From positions 1 through 64,000 of the forward strand of contig NC_047499.1 of assembly GCF_002079055.1 (NCBI RefSeq): a DNA stretch of 64,000 nt, given 5' to 3'. The DNA comes from Saccharomyces paradoxus. Lineage: Eukaryota > Ascomycota > Saccharomycetes > Saccharomycetales > Saccharomycetaceae. Both the position numbers and the translations under genes were made by a program. Shown here one piece after another: positions 42,001 to 51,732 of the stretch. The notes beneath the pieces were generated by a model, which was given only the letters and a program-made list of their open reading frames with translations, searched no databases and was not told the origin of the DNA. Positions within the stretch are counted from its first letter, which is position 1, and every line of letters begins with the position of its first letter.

Positions 42001-42451
42001 GTCTGGATCTTCCGATTCATCGTCAGACATTGAAGTCATTATGCATTCCCCGAGCGATCCTGAATATGCTTTGAAATCGCAGACTTTAAGAAGCTCGAGT
42101 CAGACTGTTATTAATAGTAAGAGGCCAGTGAAGGTAGAAGATGAGGAAGATGTGGTAGATCTATCACAGCTCAACCGTGGGTCATCGTTAAGGCAAGCTC
42201 CTCCAAGAGCTCCCTCAACTTTGTCCTATAATCACTCGAAAAAGTACGAAACGCCAACGCAAGACATCTTGACAAATGGCGAAACAGCAAATAACAAAAG
42301 GAAGAAGAGAGGTTCTTTCCCAAGGCATAGAACGATACCAGGATCAGATGTCATGGCCCAATACCTCGCACAAGTGCAACATTCAACATTTATGTATGCA
42401 GCTAATATTCTGGGTGCCTCTGCGGAAGACAACACACATCCCGATGAGTAG
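39044..42451 (+). CDS. NAB6: RNA-binding protein Nab6
   Basis: Putative poly(A)-RNA-binding protein; in S. cerevisiae it binds mRNAs for cell-wall proteins. 1,135 aa, one more than the reference length I remember. The N-terminus is Asn-, Tyr- and Pro-rich low-complexity sequence, with Asn repeats (about 120-135 and again 475-500). RRM-like domains begin near residue 215 (SLLIENVDRSTDL), near 655 (RTIYIGNINPRSKAED) and near 745 (RNVYVSLPEF). After the last RRM comes a basic, coiled segment (LSKLEERRRQNEIDKKEK), then an acidic and serine-rich tail. Confidence 0.96.
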   Translation: MSNSNSRKPVANYAYRQQQDYNGMNSMVGNPMMYHPVDFVNGAGQYGPSQHPAYYTNSPLPNIPPTPFDTAYGASLLPSHLLMGSPFVSSPNMQNGYNPARSSNLKRKAYSRPVSNHNGYNGNSNNNHNNNNNGMVTPSNYYRVGRNSFSRNNNSTRNVTQNNNKGCDTRNSSGRRTSIRNNIFDDINPEIVLQRPFRINYKVLPTGDDAYRTRSLLIENVDRSTDLHSIVKHFVKSNTLESAYIIDGKKSDDLKDAKAKNLSILISFLTKGDCLNFYNNILQRLSEFKTFLKSESLNLKFVCLNYDPKCLSTFIENDALTENAEQTEITDDSTIISASLHHDVENKDATRSIIIEFKSPLEKSDLFKKKLLFLDRSKNKRYILESIDLVNTDVPSNQFPENYAVLTFLNIFMAIEVLDYLKKYSKNLGISKCFYVSLAPLVVSSARSSVANIYESRTSTHRLSAPSVPVGNNNDSNNNNHNNSNNNKSNITTHNINSSIGASIYGHSNMSLTSLSSSVSLNEEIDMLTTKLQGIELDGTDLEINYHDYQTPTIEEHSTHLSNVKISKTTENSRQFSQDIPSPLPLNEQMFMNDSNQSSGAIIPQQLIATPSPASPNLQMNQRVLPNPITRSLEQNFNVSAKVASSMGSDIGNRTIYIGNINPRSKAEDICNVVRGGILQSIKYIPEKKICFVTFIEAPSAVQFYANSFIDPIVLHGNMLRVGWGHYSGPLPKSISLAVTIGASRNVYVSLPEFAFKEKFIHDPQYKKLHETLSLPDAEQLREDFSTYGDIEQINYLSDSHCCWINFMNISSAISLVEEINKESTVKNEYGEVTLKRATEEKFGGRYKGLLINYGKDRCGNINKNLIAGKNSRFYKKVKRPSYNIRLSKLEERRRQNEIDKKEKAFDKPLNLESLGISLDAHKDSGFGGTGTERTTGRENESEVEAENEDNNGVGSLGGLGLGVASSDVKRAASDETDYEDLFNKSSGSSDSSSDIEVIMHSPSDPEYALKSQTLRSSSQTVINSKRPVKVEDEEDVVDLSQLNRGSSLRQAPPRAPSTLSYNHSKKYETPTQDILTNGETANNKRKKRGSFPRHRTIPGSDVMAQYLAQVQHSTFMYAANILGASAEDNTHPDE

Positions 42452-42989
42452 TACTTCTGCACTGAGTATAAAGTTTAACACATATCTATCGTCCTATTAG
42501 ATGAAACCTGAGGCAGGCTGTCAAAAAGTTTATCCCTTTTTTCTCCCACTTCTTTGTATAAACTAAATAATACAGTGATTACTAATGGAATGACGGCATT
42601 ATGTATCCAACGTCCTCACTCTAAACGGTTTACGTTAGTGACTTTTTGTCGGCACCTATTGTTTTTACGGTAGAGTCATCAATGTTGTACGATAATCTTC
42701 TCTAGCCCAATCCTTATATTTTTTCTACTCTTCGTCAGCGACGACGTCAAGCCGCAGGGTCCTGTCTGTCTTGGCTCTGCCTTAACAACTTGCATTTTTT
42801 TTTTAGGTAAGATGACCATCTTTATATAAAAAGATGGCAGTATCTCAGTATATTCATAAGCGTGTAAGGAACAAGTTGTTTTTATAAGATGAGATGGATA
42901 AAATGCTCTTTATACATTTCAAACAACATTTACAAAATATACGTCTATAAAGGGAGAGCGAATTAAAGAATTGCAAACAAATAATAATA
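42452..42989 (+). promoter_or_regulatory. ATR1 promoter with Yap1 and Gcn4 sites
   Basis: 538 bp. A Yap1 element TTACTAA is at 42579-42585. A Gcn4-type GAGTCA (TGACTC on the other strand) is at 42673-42678. Both lie 310-410 bp before the ATR1 start. Known ATR1 regulation by Gcn4 and by Yap1 under drug and oxidative stress fits these sites. TATATAAAAAG at about 42822-42832 is a likely TATA region. Confidence 0.75.
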
Positions 42990-44627
42990 ATGAGCAAACA
43001 ATCTTTAGTGGAGCTTACGGAAAGCAAGGATGAGTATCTCGAACTTGAAAATGAGGAAACACTACCTGTTAAAAAATCATCACGAGATAATGGCAACGAA
43101 GAAACTTTAATAGCAACAGCTTTTACGCACTCTGAAGATGAAATGGTAGAGAGCAACCAAAAATGGCAAAACCCAAACTATTTCAAATATGCGTGGCAAG
43201 AGTACCTCTTTATATTTACTTGCATGATAAGCCAGCTTCTAAACCAAGCAGGTACTACGCAAACTCTTTCGATTATGAACATTCTTTCGGACAGTTTTGG
43301 CTCAGAAGGAAACTCAAAGTCATGGCTGATGGCATCTTTTCCACTAGTTTCAGGCTCATTTATATTGATTAGTGGCAGACTAGGTGACATTTACGGGCTA
43401 AAAAAAATGTTATTGATAGGATATGTTTTGGTTATTATATGGTCTTTGATTTGCGGGATCACCAAGTATTCTGGTAGCGATACTTTTTTTATTATTAGCA
43501 GAGCCTTTCAAGGTTTGGGGATCGCATTTGTTTTGCCAAATGTACTGGGCATAATTGGTAATATATATGTGGGCGGTACTTTTCGTAAAAACATTGTGAT
43601 TAGTTTTGTCGGCGCAATGGCTCCTATTGGAGCAACTTTAGGTTGTCTCTTTGCTGGGCTGATCGGTACTGAGGACCCAAAACAGTGGCCATGGGCATTC
43701 TATGCGTATAGTATAGCCTCTCTCATTAATTTTGCCCTGTCCATATACGCCATCCCCAATGCTATACCAACAAATATTCATCATTTTTCTATGGATTGGA
43801 TTGGTTCTGTTTTGGGTGTGATCGGTCTCATTTTATTAAATTTTGTGTGGAATCAAGCTCCCATATCAGGTTGGAGTCAAGCTTACATTATCGTGATTTT
43901 GGTCATTTCTGTAGTTTTCCTTGTCGCTTTTGTCATTTATGAGATTCGGTTTGCCAAGAGTCCATTATTACCGCGCGCCGTTATAAAAGATCGTCATATG
44001 ATACAGATTATGCTGGCTCTGTTCTTTGGATGGGGCTCATTTGGTATCTTTACGTTTTATTATTTCCAATTTCAATTAAATATAAGGCATTACACGGCAT
44101 TATGGGCTGGTGGCACTTACTTTATGTTTCTAATTTGGGGTATTATTGCTGCTTTACTAGTAGGATTTACTATTAAAAATGTGTCGCCATCAGTGTTTCT
44201 GTTCTTTTCTATGGTAGCATTCAACGTGGGCTCAATAATGGCAAGTGTTACACCAGTTCACGAGACATACTTTCGCACTCAGTTAGGGACCATGATAATT
44301 TTAAGTTTCGGGATGGATCTTTCATTTCCTGCATCTTCCATTATCTTTAGTGACAATTTGCCGATGGAATATCAAGGTATGGCTGGATCATTGGTGAATA
44401 CTGTTGTTAATTATTCCATGTCTTTGTGTCTTGGTATGGGTGCTACGGTAGAGACGCAGCTCAATCCAGACGGCAAGAATCTTTTGAAGGGTTACAGAGG
44501 CGCCCAGTATCTCGGAATAGGATTGGCAAGTTTAGCATGCATGATTAGCGGGCTTTACATGGTCGAAAGCTTCATAAAAGACCATAGGGCAAGAGCTGCT
44601 GCAGAATATGACTGCGCTATGACCTAA
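42990..44627 (+). CDS. ATR1: Multidrug/boron exporter Atr1 (MFS)
   Basis: Plasma-membrane drug:H+ antiporter of the DHA2 family, conferring aminotriazole, 4-NQO and boron resistance. 545 aa. The hydrophilic N-terminus (about 1-70) is followed by fourteen predicted helices. The motif-A region reads LGDIYGLKKML (about 130-140), and RAFQGLGIAFVLPN (about 170-185) is the family's fourth-helix signature. Paralogues in S. cerevisiae are YMR279C and YOR378W, but position in synteny identifies this one. It converges with VAN1. Confidence 0.96.
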   Translation: MSKQSLVELTESKDEYLELENEETLPVKKSSRDNGNEETLIATAFTHSEDEMVESNQKWQNPNYFKYAWQEYLFIFTCMISQLLNQAGTTQTLSIMNILSDSFGSEGNSKSWLMASFPLVSGSFILISGRLGDIYGLKKMLLIGYVLVIIWSLICGITKYSGSDTFFIISRAFQGLGIAFVLPNVLGIIGNIYVGGTFRKNIVISFVGAMAPIGATLGCLFAGLIGTEDPKQWPWAFYAYSIASLINFALSIYAIPNAIPTNIHHFSMDWIGSVLGVIGLILLNFVWNQAPISGWSQAYIIVILVISVVFLVAFVIYEIRFAKSPLLPRAVIKDRHMIQIMLALFFGWGSFGIFTFYYFQFQLNIRHYTALWAGGTYFMFLIWGIIAALLVGFTIKNVSPSVFLFFSMVAFNVGSIMASVTPVHETYFRTQLGTMIILSFGMDLSFPASSIIFSDNLPMEYQGMAGSLVNTVVNYSMSLCLGMGATVETQLNPDGKNLLKGYRGAQYLGIGLASLACMISGLYMVESFIKDHRARAAAEYDCAMT

Positions 44628-45000
44628 CGGAAAGCTATTACTAAAGAAATAGATATGACCGTACCGCCGTCATGCGATTGTATAGATGTGAGGCACTCGA
44701 AAACGCTAAAGAATCTTCACAATTTCAACGTGCAAATAACCAAAAAAAATAATAGGTAGTTAATTATTATCTTCCGTGATTTTCAGCACAATTTAATCTT
44801 TTTTATTTCCTCCCTAGTGGCAAATTCTTGAGCTTTAACCCGATATTAAATTACACCTTTTCCTTCAGGAGTCTTTTATTTATTCTACATAGTATGTATT
44901 TTTTAATTCATTTAAGAAAATAAAAAAAAAGAAAATAAAACAAAACAAAACAAAACAAAAATTAAAAAAATTAAATTAATATTGAATGTCACCATGATTC
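44628..45000. other. ATR1-VAN1 convergent spacer with CAAAA repeat
   Basis: 373 bp. Four tandem CAAAA units at 44941-44960 lie in an A-rich tract (about 44915-44975). No gene. Confidence 0.6.
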
Positions 45001-46608
45001 TTACTCTGATTGTCTTCTCTTCTCTCTTTCCCTTGCTGCAATTTCCTTCAAATCGTCATCGCTTGGTTCATAAATATGCCAAATAGTATAATGCGGTAAG
45101 CCACCAACTCTATACCCCATTTTCTTTGCCATCTTACCAAACGCTTCTGTTTCTGCATGATTTTCGAAAGTAAATGCAGGAAACTGTACCCCATTTCTAA
45201 ATATTTTGGCCTTTGCTAGGATAGAAACTCCCCCAACACCATCCAAGTCTACCACTTCATTTGGATCACCTTCCGCATCTCTGATATAGGCCAAGTGAAC
45301 CCTCCACGTTGGATATTCTGCATAGCCTTCTACGATAACATCATCTTCGTCAAGCGTTTTTGCCAATGCCAATGCCTCCTGAGATTCCATCCAAGAATTC
45401 AAATCGTATGGTTGCTCACTTTCCAAGAATGTAGGTAGTGGTCTCCAAACGTTGGGGACAATAACGTCATAGTCTTTGCTCATCAAGTCTTGAATAACTG
45501 ACCCGGGGCAAAGCTCTACATCAGCATCTCTCCAATAAACCCATGAGTGGTATGGTTTCAAAGCGTTGGCAGTTAACCAATTTCTTGCCCTTCCCATTAA
45601 TTTTCTTCTTATACCTTGAACCTTAACAGCATGTCTGTCACTAAAACCTTGTCCAATCACTTGGCCAAAATCCTTCTGGAAAATCTGCACTGATCTAAAT
45701 GGCTTGTCATAGTTTTCATGGAATGGTGGTGAAAATGCCTGGCGGACACGGTTAATATAACCTTCGTCCATATATTTAAGATATAACTTGTCGGTGCCTT
45801 TTGTCTGAGAATCAATGACAGCGTCAATCTCTTGAAAAATCTGGGACAATGTGCCATTTTGAAATTGCCTAGAGTACGCTATTAAAGCATCCAATGTGGT
45901 GTCACCCTCTGAACAATCACTGACCAAAAAGGCCAGATCAATCAGTTCGTGTGGATAAGTCAGGTTCATCAAATGCTTGAACATCAAAGGCAATACATCC
46001 GCTGCGTTTCTTAGTGGAATGCATAAAAGAATGTGATCACGTGTTTCCAATCCGTTTGGAGCACCTTCAAAATTCGATAGGTCGTATTTTTCAACAGTGG
46101 AATCGAACAGCATGTTAAGTTCTCTTTGATATTTTTCATTATCGTTGGGAGTCAAGACTTCTGAACCAAATTGAGATATCAGATAATGTTGCACACCATC
46201 ATCAAATTTTGAAATCACTTCAGGATCAATATCCTCAAAATCATAGTCGTAATATTCTTCATCTTCTAAGTCGATTGTCTTGTAATTTTCAGAGGATTTC
46301 GAGGAACCCAATAGCGACCTTTCATTCTGCGTGGATACACCGATGTTCATTCCGGAAAGAAACGATATGAACAGATATAACGAGAGAACGGCGATAATAA
46401 TAAGGGATATGACGCTCACTGTAAGCTGGAATTTAGACGGTGTGGAACGCGGCTGGTACTTATATTTGCCCTTTAATGAGTTGGAGTTATGCTGTGAGCG
46501 TTTATCCTTGATATTGTTCGAGCTACCGTTTCTTGAAATGGGCAGGCTTAGTCCATTGTCCATGGCTTTCTCTTTTATACTGGACCTTAAATTGAGAAAC
46601 ATGCCCAT
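45001..46608 (-). CDS. VAN1: Mannan polymerase I subunit Van1
   Basis: Golgi alpha-1,6-mannosyltransferase of the GT62 (Anp1/Van1/Mnn9) family. With Mnn9 it forms M-Pol I, which starts the mannan backbone. 535 aa from MGMFLNLR, as in S. cerevisiae; the frame is open 11 codons upstream but starts later in the known protein. Type II topology: a short basic cytosolic tail, a membrane anchor at about 62-85 (SVISLIIIAVLSLYLFISF), an acidic stem and a catalytic domain. The metal-binding DxD-type motif is in VYWRDADVEL (about 375). The conserved FENHAETEAFGKMAK segment is near the C-terminus. Confidence 0.97.
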   Translation of the reverse strand: MGMFLNLRSSIKEKAMDNGLSLPISRNGSSNNIKDKRSQHNSNSLKGKYKYQPRSTPSKFQLTVSVISLIIIAVLSLYLFISFLSGMNIGVSTQNERSLLGSSKSSENYKTIDLEDEEYYDYDFEDIDPEVISKFDDGVQHYLISQFGSEVLTPNDNEKYQRELNMLFDSTVEKYDLSNFEGAPNGLETRDHILLCIPLRNAADVLPLMFKHLMNLTYPHELIDLAFLVSDCSEGDTTLDALIAYSRQFQNGTLSQIFQEIDAVIDSQTKGTDKLYLKYMDEGYINRVRQAFSPPFHENYDKPFRSVQIFQKDFGQVIGQGFSDRHAVKVQGIRRKLMGRARNWLTANALKPYHSWVYWRDADVELCPGSVIQDLMSKDYDVIVPNVWRPLPTFLESEQPYDLNSWMESQEALALAKTLDEDDVIVEGYAEYPTWRVHLAYIRDAEGDPNEVVDLDGVGGVSILAKAKIFRNGVQFPAFTFENHAETEAFGKMAKKMGYRVGGLPHYTIWHIYEPSDDDLKEIAAREREKRRQSE

Positions 46609-46847
46609 TTTCTGTGTTAATTGGTAGATTGACAAGCTCAAATGACTGTCACTGCGCCTGCACGTCTGCTTCTTTACGTTACCGTTTTACTAATTTGCAA
46701 GACGTATTATATTTCGATTCTAAATATTACAAGCCTTGTTTCGGTATAGTCGCTGAAAAGCGAAAAAAAAAAAAAAAATTTCCTCTCCGGAGATAAATTG
46801 AATACGTATTATATTAGGGACAAACACTGGTTTACTAAAAGCAGTGT

Positions 46848-48380
46848 TTACATAGTTATATCGTGATCTGTGGCTATGTCCGCAGGTGGAGACGTTGGAG
46901 CGTTCTCATTAGGCGTTGAATGAATAGAGTGGCTCGCTATAGCATCGATATTGGTTGTGTTATGTGCCACGGGCGTGGTATTTGTAGTATCTTGCGCTGT
47001 CATTGTGGGGGGCTCTGATTCCCCGGCCAAGTTCTCCACAGGTATACTCGAGATTTCATTTTCATCCTCACTGCTTCCTAAGATGCCGAATAGGTTTATA
47101 TCATCGTCGTCATCGTCCGCATTTGCGTTTATAACTATGGTAGAGTTGTTTAATGCATTGGAAGTCGTGTTGTTGTCCGTAGGGTCCCTTGCGTGCTCGT
47201 TATTTAGCAAAAGTTCCAGGTCATGGCCTTCATCTTGTTCCCTCTTTGTTCGTAGCGAAACAAGCTCTTCTTGCCGGCGTTTTAGCGATTTTGCTCTTTC
47301 TTCTTTGGCTACTCGTATCTTTTCCTTCTTCAGCTTCTGGACTTTGGGTACGTTGTGCATGAATAGTGTCATCGACTTACGAAATTGCAAATCTATGGTT
47401 TTTTGTATGGTTTTATGAGACTGGTGAGGACTCTTTGAAAAGTAAAGAGTTTCAGAAATTTTCAAAAATGGGTTTTTTGTTCTTTTCAATTGGTTCACTT
47501 CGAATTTCGTAACACGTTCTCTCGCCAACTCAACTCTATACTTCGCATACTGCTCGATGTTGTTTTCATTGAGACACTTTGCAGTTATGGTTGGTTTCCT
47601 TTCTTGAAGTGCGTCGCCCCAAATCTCCAATTGTTGCTCAGTAGCGTCCTCATCGTCTAAAACTGGCGGGGGTGGAGTATGTGACGCCGATGATATGTGA
47701 GAGAGACTTTTGTTCAGATTTAGCAGAGCCTTTTCAGACTCTCGACTTTCTTTTACTATTTCTTTCTTGATGGTTTTTAGATCAGTAATTGGATGGTTAA
47801 ACTCAGGTGTAAACTTATAGGTATGGTCTGGCGGGAAGTTGGGTAGCCAACTCGGTATCTGTTTCTCCAACGAATTGGAGGGAGGCAGCAAAACGTTGAT
47901 CTCGTTCTGTTGCTCCTCAATATTATTCAATTCGTCCTCTTCATCCTCTTCGTTGCGCGGTATAGCAGGAAGAGACGACGAGCTCACCAATTTTTCATAT
48001 TCTACGGAATGCTTTGATTTAATGAATTCCGAGACCTGGAACTGCTGGTAAAGGGACGCCGCATCCAGCTTGAACTCTCGAAACAATAATTTCAAATCCG
48101 CTTGGGAAGCTTGTGATCTTCTTTGTAAAAGAGTTAAATTGTGCAGGTTTCGGAACATCCCATCCATTTGAACAGTCACGAGATTGACCAGCTCATCCAA
48201 TGCAAAGTTTGAAATGCAGATGTTTAACGAGTTCAACTGGAATAGTACTGTTTTCTTTAAAATTTCCACTACGGGGGCATCTATTTCCAAGTGATTAATC
48301 TCCGTCAAATCCGGTAGGTTTCTCAACTGAACTACAGTATTTTGAGTACCTGACCCGCTTTCTGACGTATTAGAAGTCAT
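46848..48380 (-). CDS. TAF8: TFIID subunit Taf8
   Basis: TFIID component that pairs with Taf10 through a histone fold. 510 aa, as in S. cerevisiae. The histone-fold (bromo-domain-associated) region is at about residues 35-110, with LNICISNFALDELVNLVTVQMD. The middle carries the TAF8 C-terminal-type segment (PSWLPNFPPDHTYKFTPEF, about 180-200). A basic coiled stretch follows (about 345-385), then an acidic and Ser/Thr/Asn-rich tail. It is divergent from DAT1. Confidence 0.96.
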   Translation of the reverse strand: MTSNTSESGSGTQNTVVQLRNLPDLTEINHLEIDAPVVEILKKTVLFQLNSLNICISNFALDELVNLVTVQMDGMFRNLHNLTLLQRRSQASQADLKLLFREFKLDAASLYQQFQVSEFIKSKHSVEYEKLVSSSSLPAIPRNEEDEEDELNNIEEQQNEINVLLPPSNSLEKQIPSWLPNFPPDHTYKFTPEFNHPITDLKTIKKEIVKESRESEKALLNLNKSLSHISSASHTPPPPVLDDEDATEQQLEIWGDALQERKPTITAKCLNENNIEQYAKYRVELARERVTKFEVNQLKRTKNPFLKISETLYFSKSPHQSHKTIQKTIDLQFRKSMTLFMHNVPKVQKLKKEKIRVAKEERAKSLKRRQEELVSLRTKREQDEGHDLELLLNNEHARDPTDNNTTSNALNNSTIVINANADDDDDDINLFGILGSSEDENEISSIPVENLAGESEPPTMTAQDTTNTTPVAHNTTNIDAIASHSIHSTPNENAPTSPPADIATDHDITM

Positions 48381-48845
48381 TGCCCTCTATACGTCCCTCA
48401 ATTACACACTTGTTTGCTTACTTGCCACGCTTTTCCATTGCTTTTACTCTTTTTTTCAGTGGAGTTCAAGATTTTCTACATCAAAGCATCGGGTAACACT
48501 CCCATATACGCCATTTGAGCTTGAGCTGGTACCAATAATCGCGCTTCATGCGACTTTATTGACCGCATCAGCATAGAACAAGAACCAAATTATGTATACG
48601 AACCGCTTTCATCCTCTTTTTAACTATCTTATCTTATTGTAGTTTGCAAGTATTTATATTATGTTTTCTTTTTCATTTTTTTTTTCGTTTATGAAGCCGA
48701 TGCTAGTGTACCATTTTTTTTTGGTGATGAGTTTTGAAAGAAATTGAAAAAAAAAAAATTTCTATTATTATCAGTTGGTTTTTGAACAGATCATCCTGCA
48801 TATTTGCAAACTGCCCTAAGGTATATTGGAGCAGGACATTGGGTC
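48381..48845. other. TAF8-DAT1 divergent promoter
   Basis: 465 bp with several T- and A-runs near 48670-48760. No specific factor site that I would name. The DAT1 frame is open 14 codons upstream of its ATG. Confidence 0.45.
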
Positions 48846-49574
48846 ATGGCGAAAACTTTGGCACAAGGAAGGAAACCTGGAAGCGGCAGAAAGCCCGGAA
48901 AAGGCAAGACGTTGAGAGAGGGAAGAAAGCCTGGCAGTGGTAGGAGGAGGAGGCAAGATATTGGAGGAAAAGAGACTGACGGGGCTCAACAGGATCAGGA
49001 ATCGCGTCCCATCAGTTCCAGGGACATGGAAGCTGTGGACGCGCTGAGAGAGTTGACGCACAGCCCGTCGTCCTATTCAGCTCATAATTCAACACCAGCA
49101 CCACCGCCGCATGCAGCAGCTGCGTCAATTTCATTACCCCCTTCTCTGGATTATACCCACCAGACATTAATGGATCAGCAACAGCAACATCAACAGCTAC
49201 AACAACAGAGAGTGGACGTCGTTCCCCCCAAGCCGTTCATCACCCACAAGATCCTGTTATCTTCAACGGGGAATTCTGGCGGCCTTGTAAATTCAAACTA
49301 CAATGCCGACCATAGCATTAATCATAATTCACACCACAACCTCAGCAACAACGTCAACGTGAACATGAACTTTACTATAAATGGGAGCAATCAAGACCCG
49401 TCGTCTTCTTTTCTGATGGGGCCCTACAACTATCTGCAACGGCCTTTCCTAGTGAAACCATATCTTGATTTGTCTACAAGCGCAGCAGCATCAAATCAGC
49501 CACGGACGCAACCGCCTCAGGCAACACATATTCCTAAGAGTTCTGATTCTACAGAGAAAAACGCAACCATATGA
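48846..49574 (+). CDS. DAT1: Datin, oligo(dA).oligo(dT)-binding protein Dat1
   Basis: DNA-binding protein that recognises runs of at least 11 A.T pairs in the minor groove through repeated G-R-K-P units. The units are visible at the N-terminus as GRKPGSGRKPGKGK (residues 8-21) and GRKPGSGRRRR (26-36). 242 aa; the start is placed at 48846 (MAKTLAQGRK), which puts the repeats right after the start as in S. cerevisiae (248 aa). The rest is low-complexity: Ala/Pro/His, a Gln-rich block (about 110-122) and an Asn/His-rich block. The shorter Gln tract explains much of the length difference. Confidence 0.95.
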   Translation: MAKTLAQGRKPGSGRKPGKGKTLREGRKPGSGRRRRQDIGGKETDGAQQDQESRPISSRDMEAVDALRELTHSPSSYSAHNSTPAPPPHAAAASISLPPSLDYTHQTLMDQQQQHQQLQQQRVDVVPPKPFITHKILLSSTGNSGGLVNSNYNADHSINHNSHHNLSNNVNVNMNFTINGSNQDPSSSFLMGPYNYLQRPFLVKPYLDLSTSAAASNQPRTQPPQATHIPKSSDSTEKNATI

Positions 49575-49843
49575 CATTCATTTCCAGCATACCACTAAAA
49601 CATTCGTATATGCCACATAATAACTAGTTGAGAAAAATCGTAGTATTTATATTTGTATGTATTTGTACTTCTTTGAGCAATGTATATTTAAGACTGATCT
49701 CATCTTCAGCAACTGTTCAAATTCACTGTTTTTCCTAATTAAGCATAATGTGAAAAACTAGAAAGGAAAGAAAAGAAAAAGATTATTAGCTGGCAGTTGA
49801 TTTTACGCGAAGAGGCTGCCAAGTACGGGATATATAGGCGAGG

Positions 49844-50725
49844 ATGGACTCTCTCGAGGCTAGATTACAATTCATTCAGGTGCTGAAGAACCTGCAAAAG
49901 ACGCTGCACAAGACCAAGGACTCTACCACATCATCGTCAACAACTACACCACCGTCATCACAACAAAAGCTGAACAATGACCCCATACAATTCTATTTAA
50001 GAAACTACAGGCATCACTATGAGGACTTCCACCAGTGTTTGTTCGACACAACCATGAAGATGGACCCACTGGATAGACTGGATGTAGTGATATACTATGT
50101 TAGAATAATAAGAAATTTGTATCCCCATAGTCATTCTAATACCAATGTTGCCAAAGTGCTAAACGAAGTGCTGCTTCTGGATGTTGATTTGGTTTTTGAG
50201 CTCTGTCTGCCCTGCCAGGACTGGAAATCCCTTACAAACCTAGCCACCTGTAAGGAGCTATTCCTGGACTTATCCAGACTAATCCAGTACGACGTTACGC
50301 TCACACCTCCGGACGCCACAAACATAAACGCCACTACCTGGTACAGTGTCAAGACAGACAGGACTACACAGGACTACAAACAATCGTTGCAGCGAACAGA
50401 GTCTCTGTTAAAAGACAGGGACTCAAAAAAATTGGCCTTCTTCCAACAGTTCAATTCCGATACAACTACCATCAACCCGGACTTACAGACGCAGCCAACA
50501 AATGCAAACATTTTATTGCACAGAATGGAGGCAGATAGGGAACTCCACAAGAGATCGAAAGAAACGAGTTGGTACGTTGAAAGGCCTTCCAACGATATAC
50601 TAGATGAATCCGAATTCCAAACTCTGTGGACGCATTTTGAGACTACTGATTCCGGATTCGACAAGGACGATTACAAAAATATCAAGGCTTTGAATGATAT
50701 TGCAAAGGCATCTTACATGTACTAG
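49844..50725 (+). CDS. CTK3: CTDK-I kinase complex subunit Ctk3
   Basis: Gamma subunit of CTDK-I (Ctk1-Ctk2-Ctk3), which phosphorylates Ser2 of the RNA polymerase II CTD. 293 aa against 296 in S. cerevisiae. The N-terminal half (about 1-155) is the CID-like helical domain; LEARLQFIQVLKNLQ is its first helix. The C-terminal half contains a coiled segment (about 170-200) and ends in YKNIKALNDIAKASYMY. Confidence 0.95.
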   Translation: MDSLEARLQFIQVLKNLQKTLHKTKDSTTSSSTTTPPSSQQKLNNDPIQFYLRNYRHHYEDFHQCLFDTTMKMDPLDRLDVVIYYVRIIRNLYPHSHSNTNVAKVLNEVLLLDVDLVFELCLPCQDWKSLTNLATCKELFLDLSRLIQYDVTLTPPDATNINATTWYSVKTDRTTQDYKQSLQRTESLLKDRDSKKLAFFQQFNSDTTTINPDLQTQPTNANILLHRMEADRELHKRSKETSWYVERPSNDILDESEFQTLWTHFETTDSGFDKDDYKNIKALNDIAKASYMY

Positions 50726-51732
50726 TGCCATGATATTATGTATTGTTGGTGAAAAAAATTCCATATCTGTACTATATACATATATATATTATATATATGT
50801 ATAAAAGAGTGCCCGTGCAAAGTGAACTTATCTTTTTCTTATCTGAATTTCAGGAAAAACAAAACTGTTCGAGGTGAAACGGCGGCTAATTTTCTTCTAG
50901 TTACATTTATTATCCTCTTCAACATGTGCAAAGCAGCAAACTTTATACTTCTTGCAGAGTGTATTATTGTGAGTAAGATAGCCAATTTCTAAGCTGAACC
51001 TGAACGTGGCCTATTTCCAAAAAACACAAAGGAAAACTTAAGAGGAGAGATCAAACAAGCCAAAGAAAATACCATGTTAGATTCTTCTCTTTATTTGGTG
51101 ATTTTTGCATCGTCTTTCCGCGCAAATGGATTTACATCCCGGCTGGTATGGTTGCTACATTGTTGAATTTAAAGTTTGCGAAGCTTTATTGTTTCCTCAT
51201 GAGTTCCTGCTTGAAGTTCATCGAAAACCGCGGGGGTATGTTCCCAATTACACGCTGGAAAAGACTGGGAAGAGGCAGAGCACTAGTACATAGAGAGCTC
51301 CGCAATAGAAAGTGTCATGAATATTACGTCTTCGATATTAGAAGCGTGTGACAGGTTTCTTCTCATGTTGAAGCCTTATCATTTTTTTTATGTATATACG
51401 GCACCGGCTTTTCGCCTTTTCCTGTTCGTATATTTATAGTCGCCCCGCCATTGCTCGCCCTGTTCCTGGTAGTCTAGGCTCTTTGCATTTCTCTTTTGGT
51501 GATTTTTATTTTTTGTCTGCCGTTACCAATTAAGAAAAATTTCTGAAATTATTCAACAGACATCTGTAAAGGACTTATTGTAGTCATCTTTGTTCTTACT
51601 CACCAATAATTGGTTTCTGTTCCTATAAGATTTTCCAAAAATAACCTCAATCCTCACCCGTCTTGGCCAAGGACTTTGCAACTGAAACAGCAGATTTGAG
51701 ATATCTTCTTGGGAAAACAAAGAGAGCTATTA
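50726..51732. other. CTK3-BUL2 spacer
   Basis: About 1.0 kb between tandem genes, of comparable size in S. cerevisiae. A TA-rich tract lies at about 50772-50804. Two overlapping short + frames (51105-51293 and 51148-51351) occupy the same bases and look like chance. No RNA gene recognised. The right part is the BUL2 promoter and leader. Confidence 0.5.

Noticed and set aside
51105-51351. Two overlapping ORFs upstream of BUL2
   Set aside because: They use the same bases in different frames and neither resembles a known protein. Most likely chance frames.
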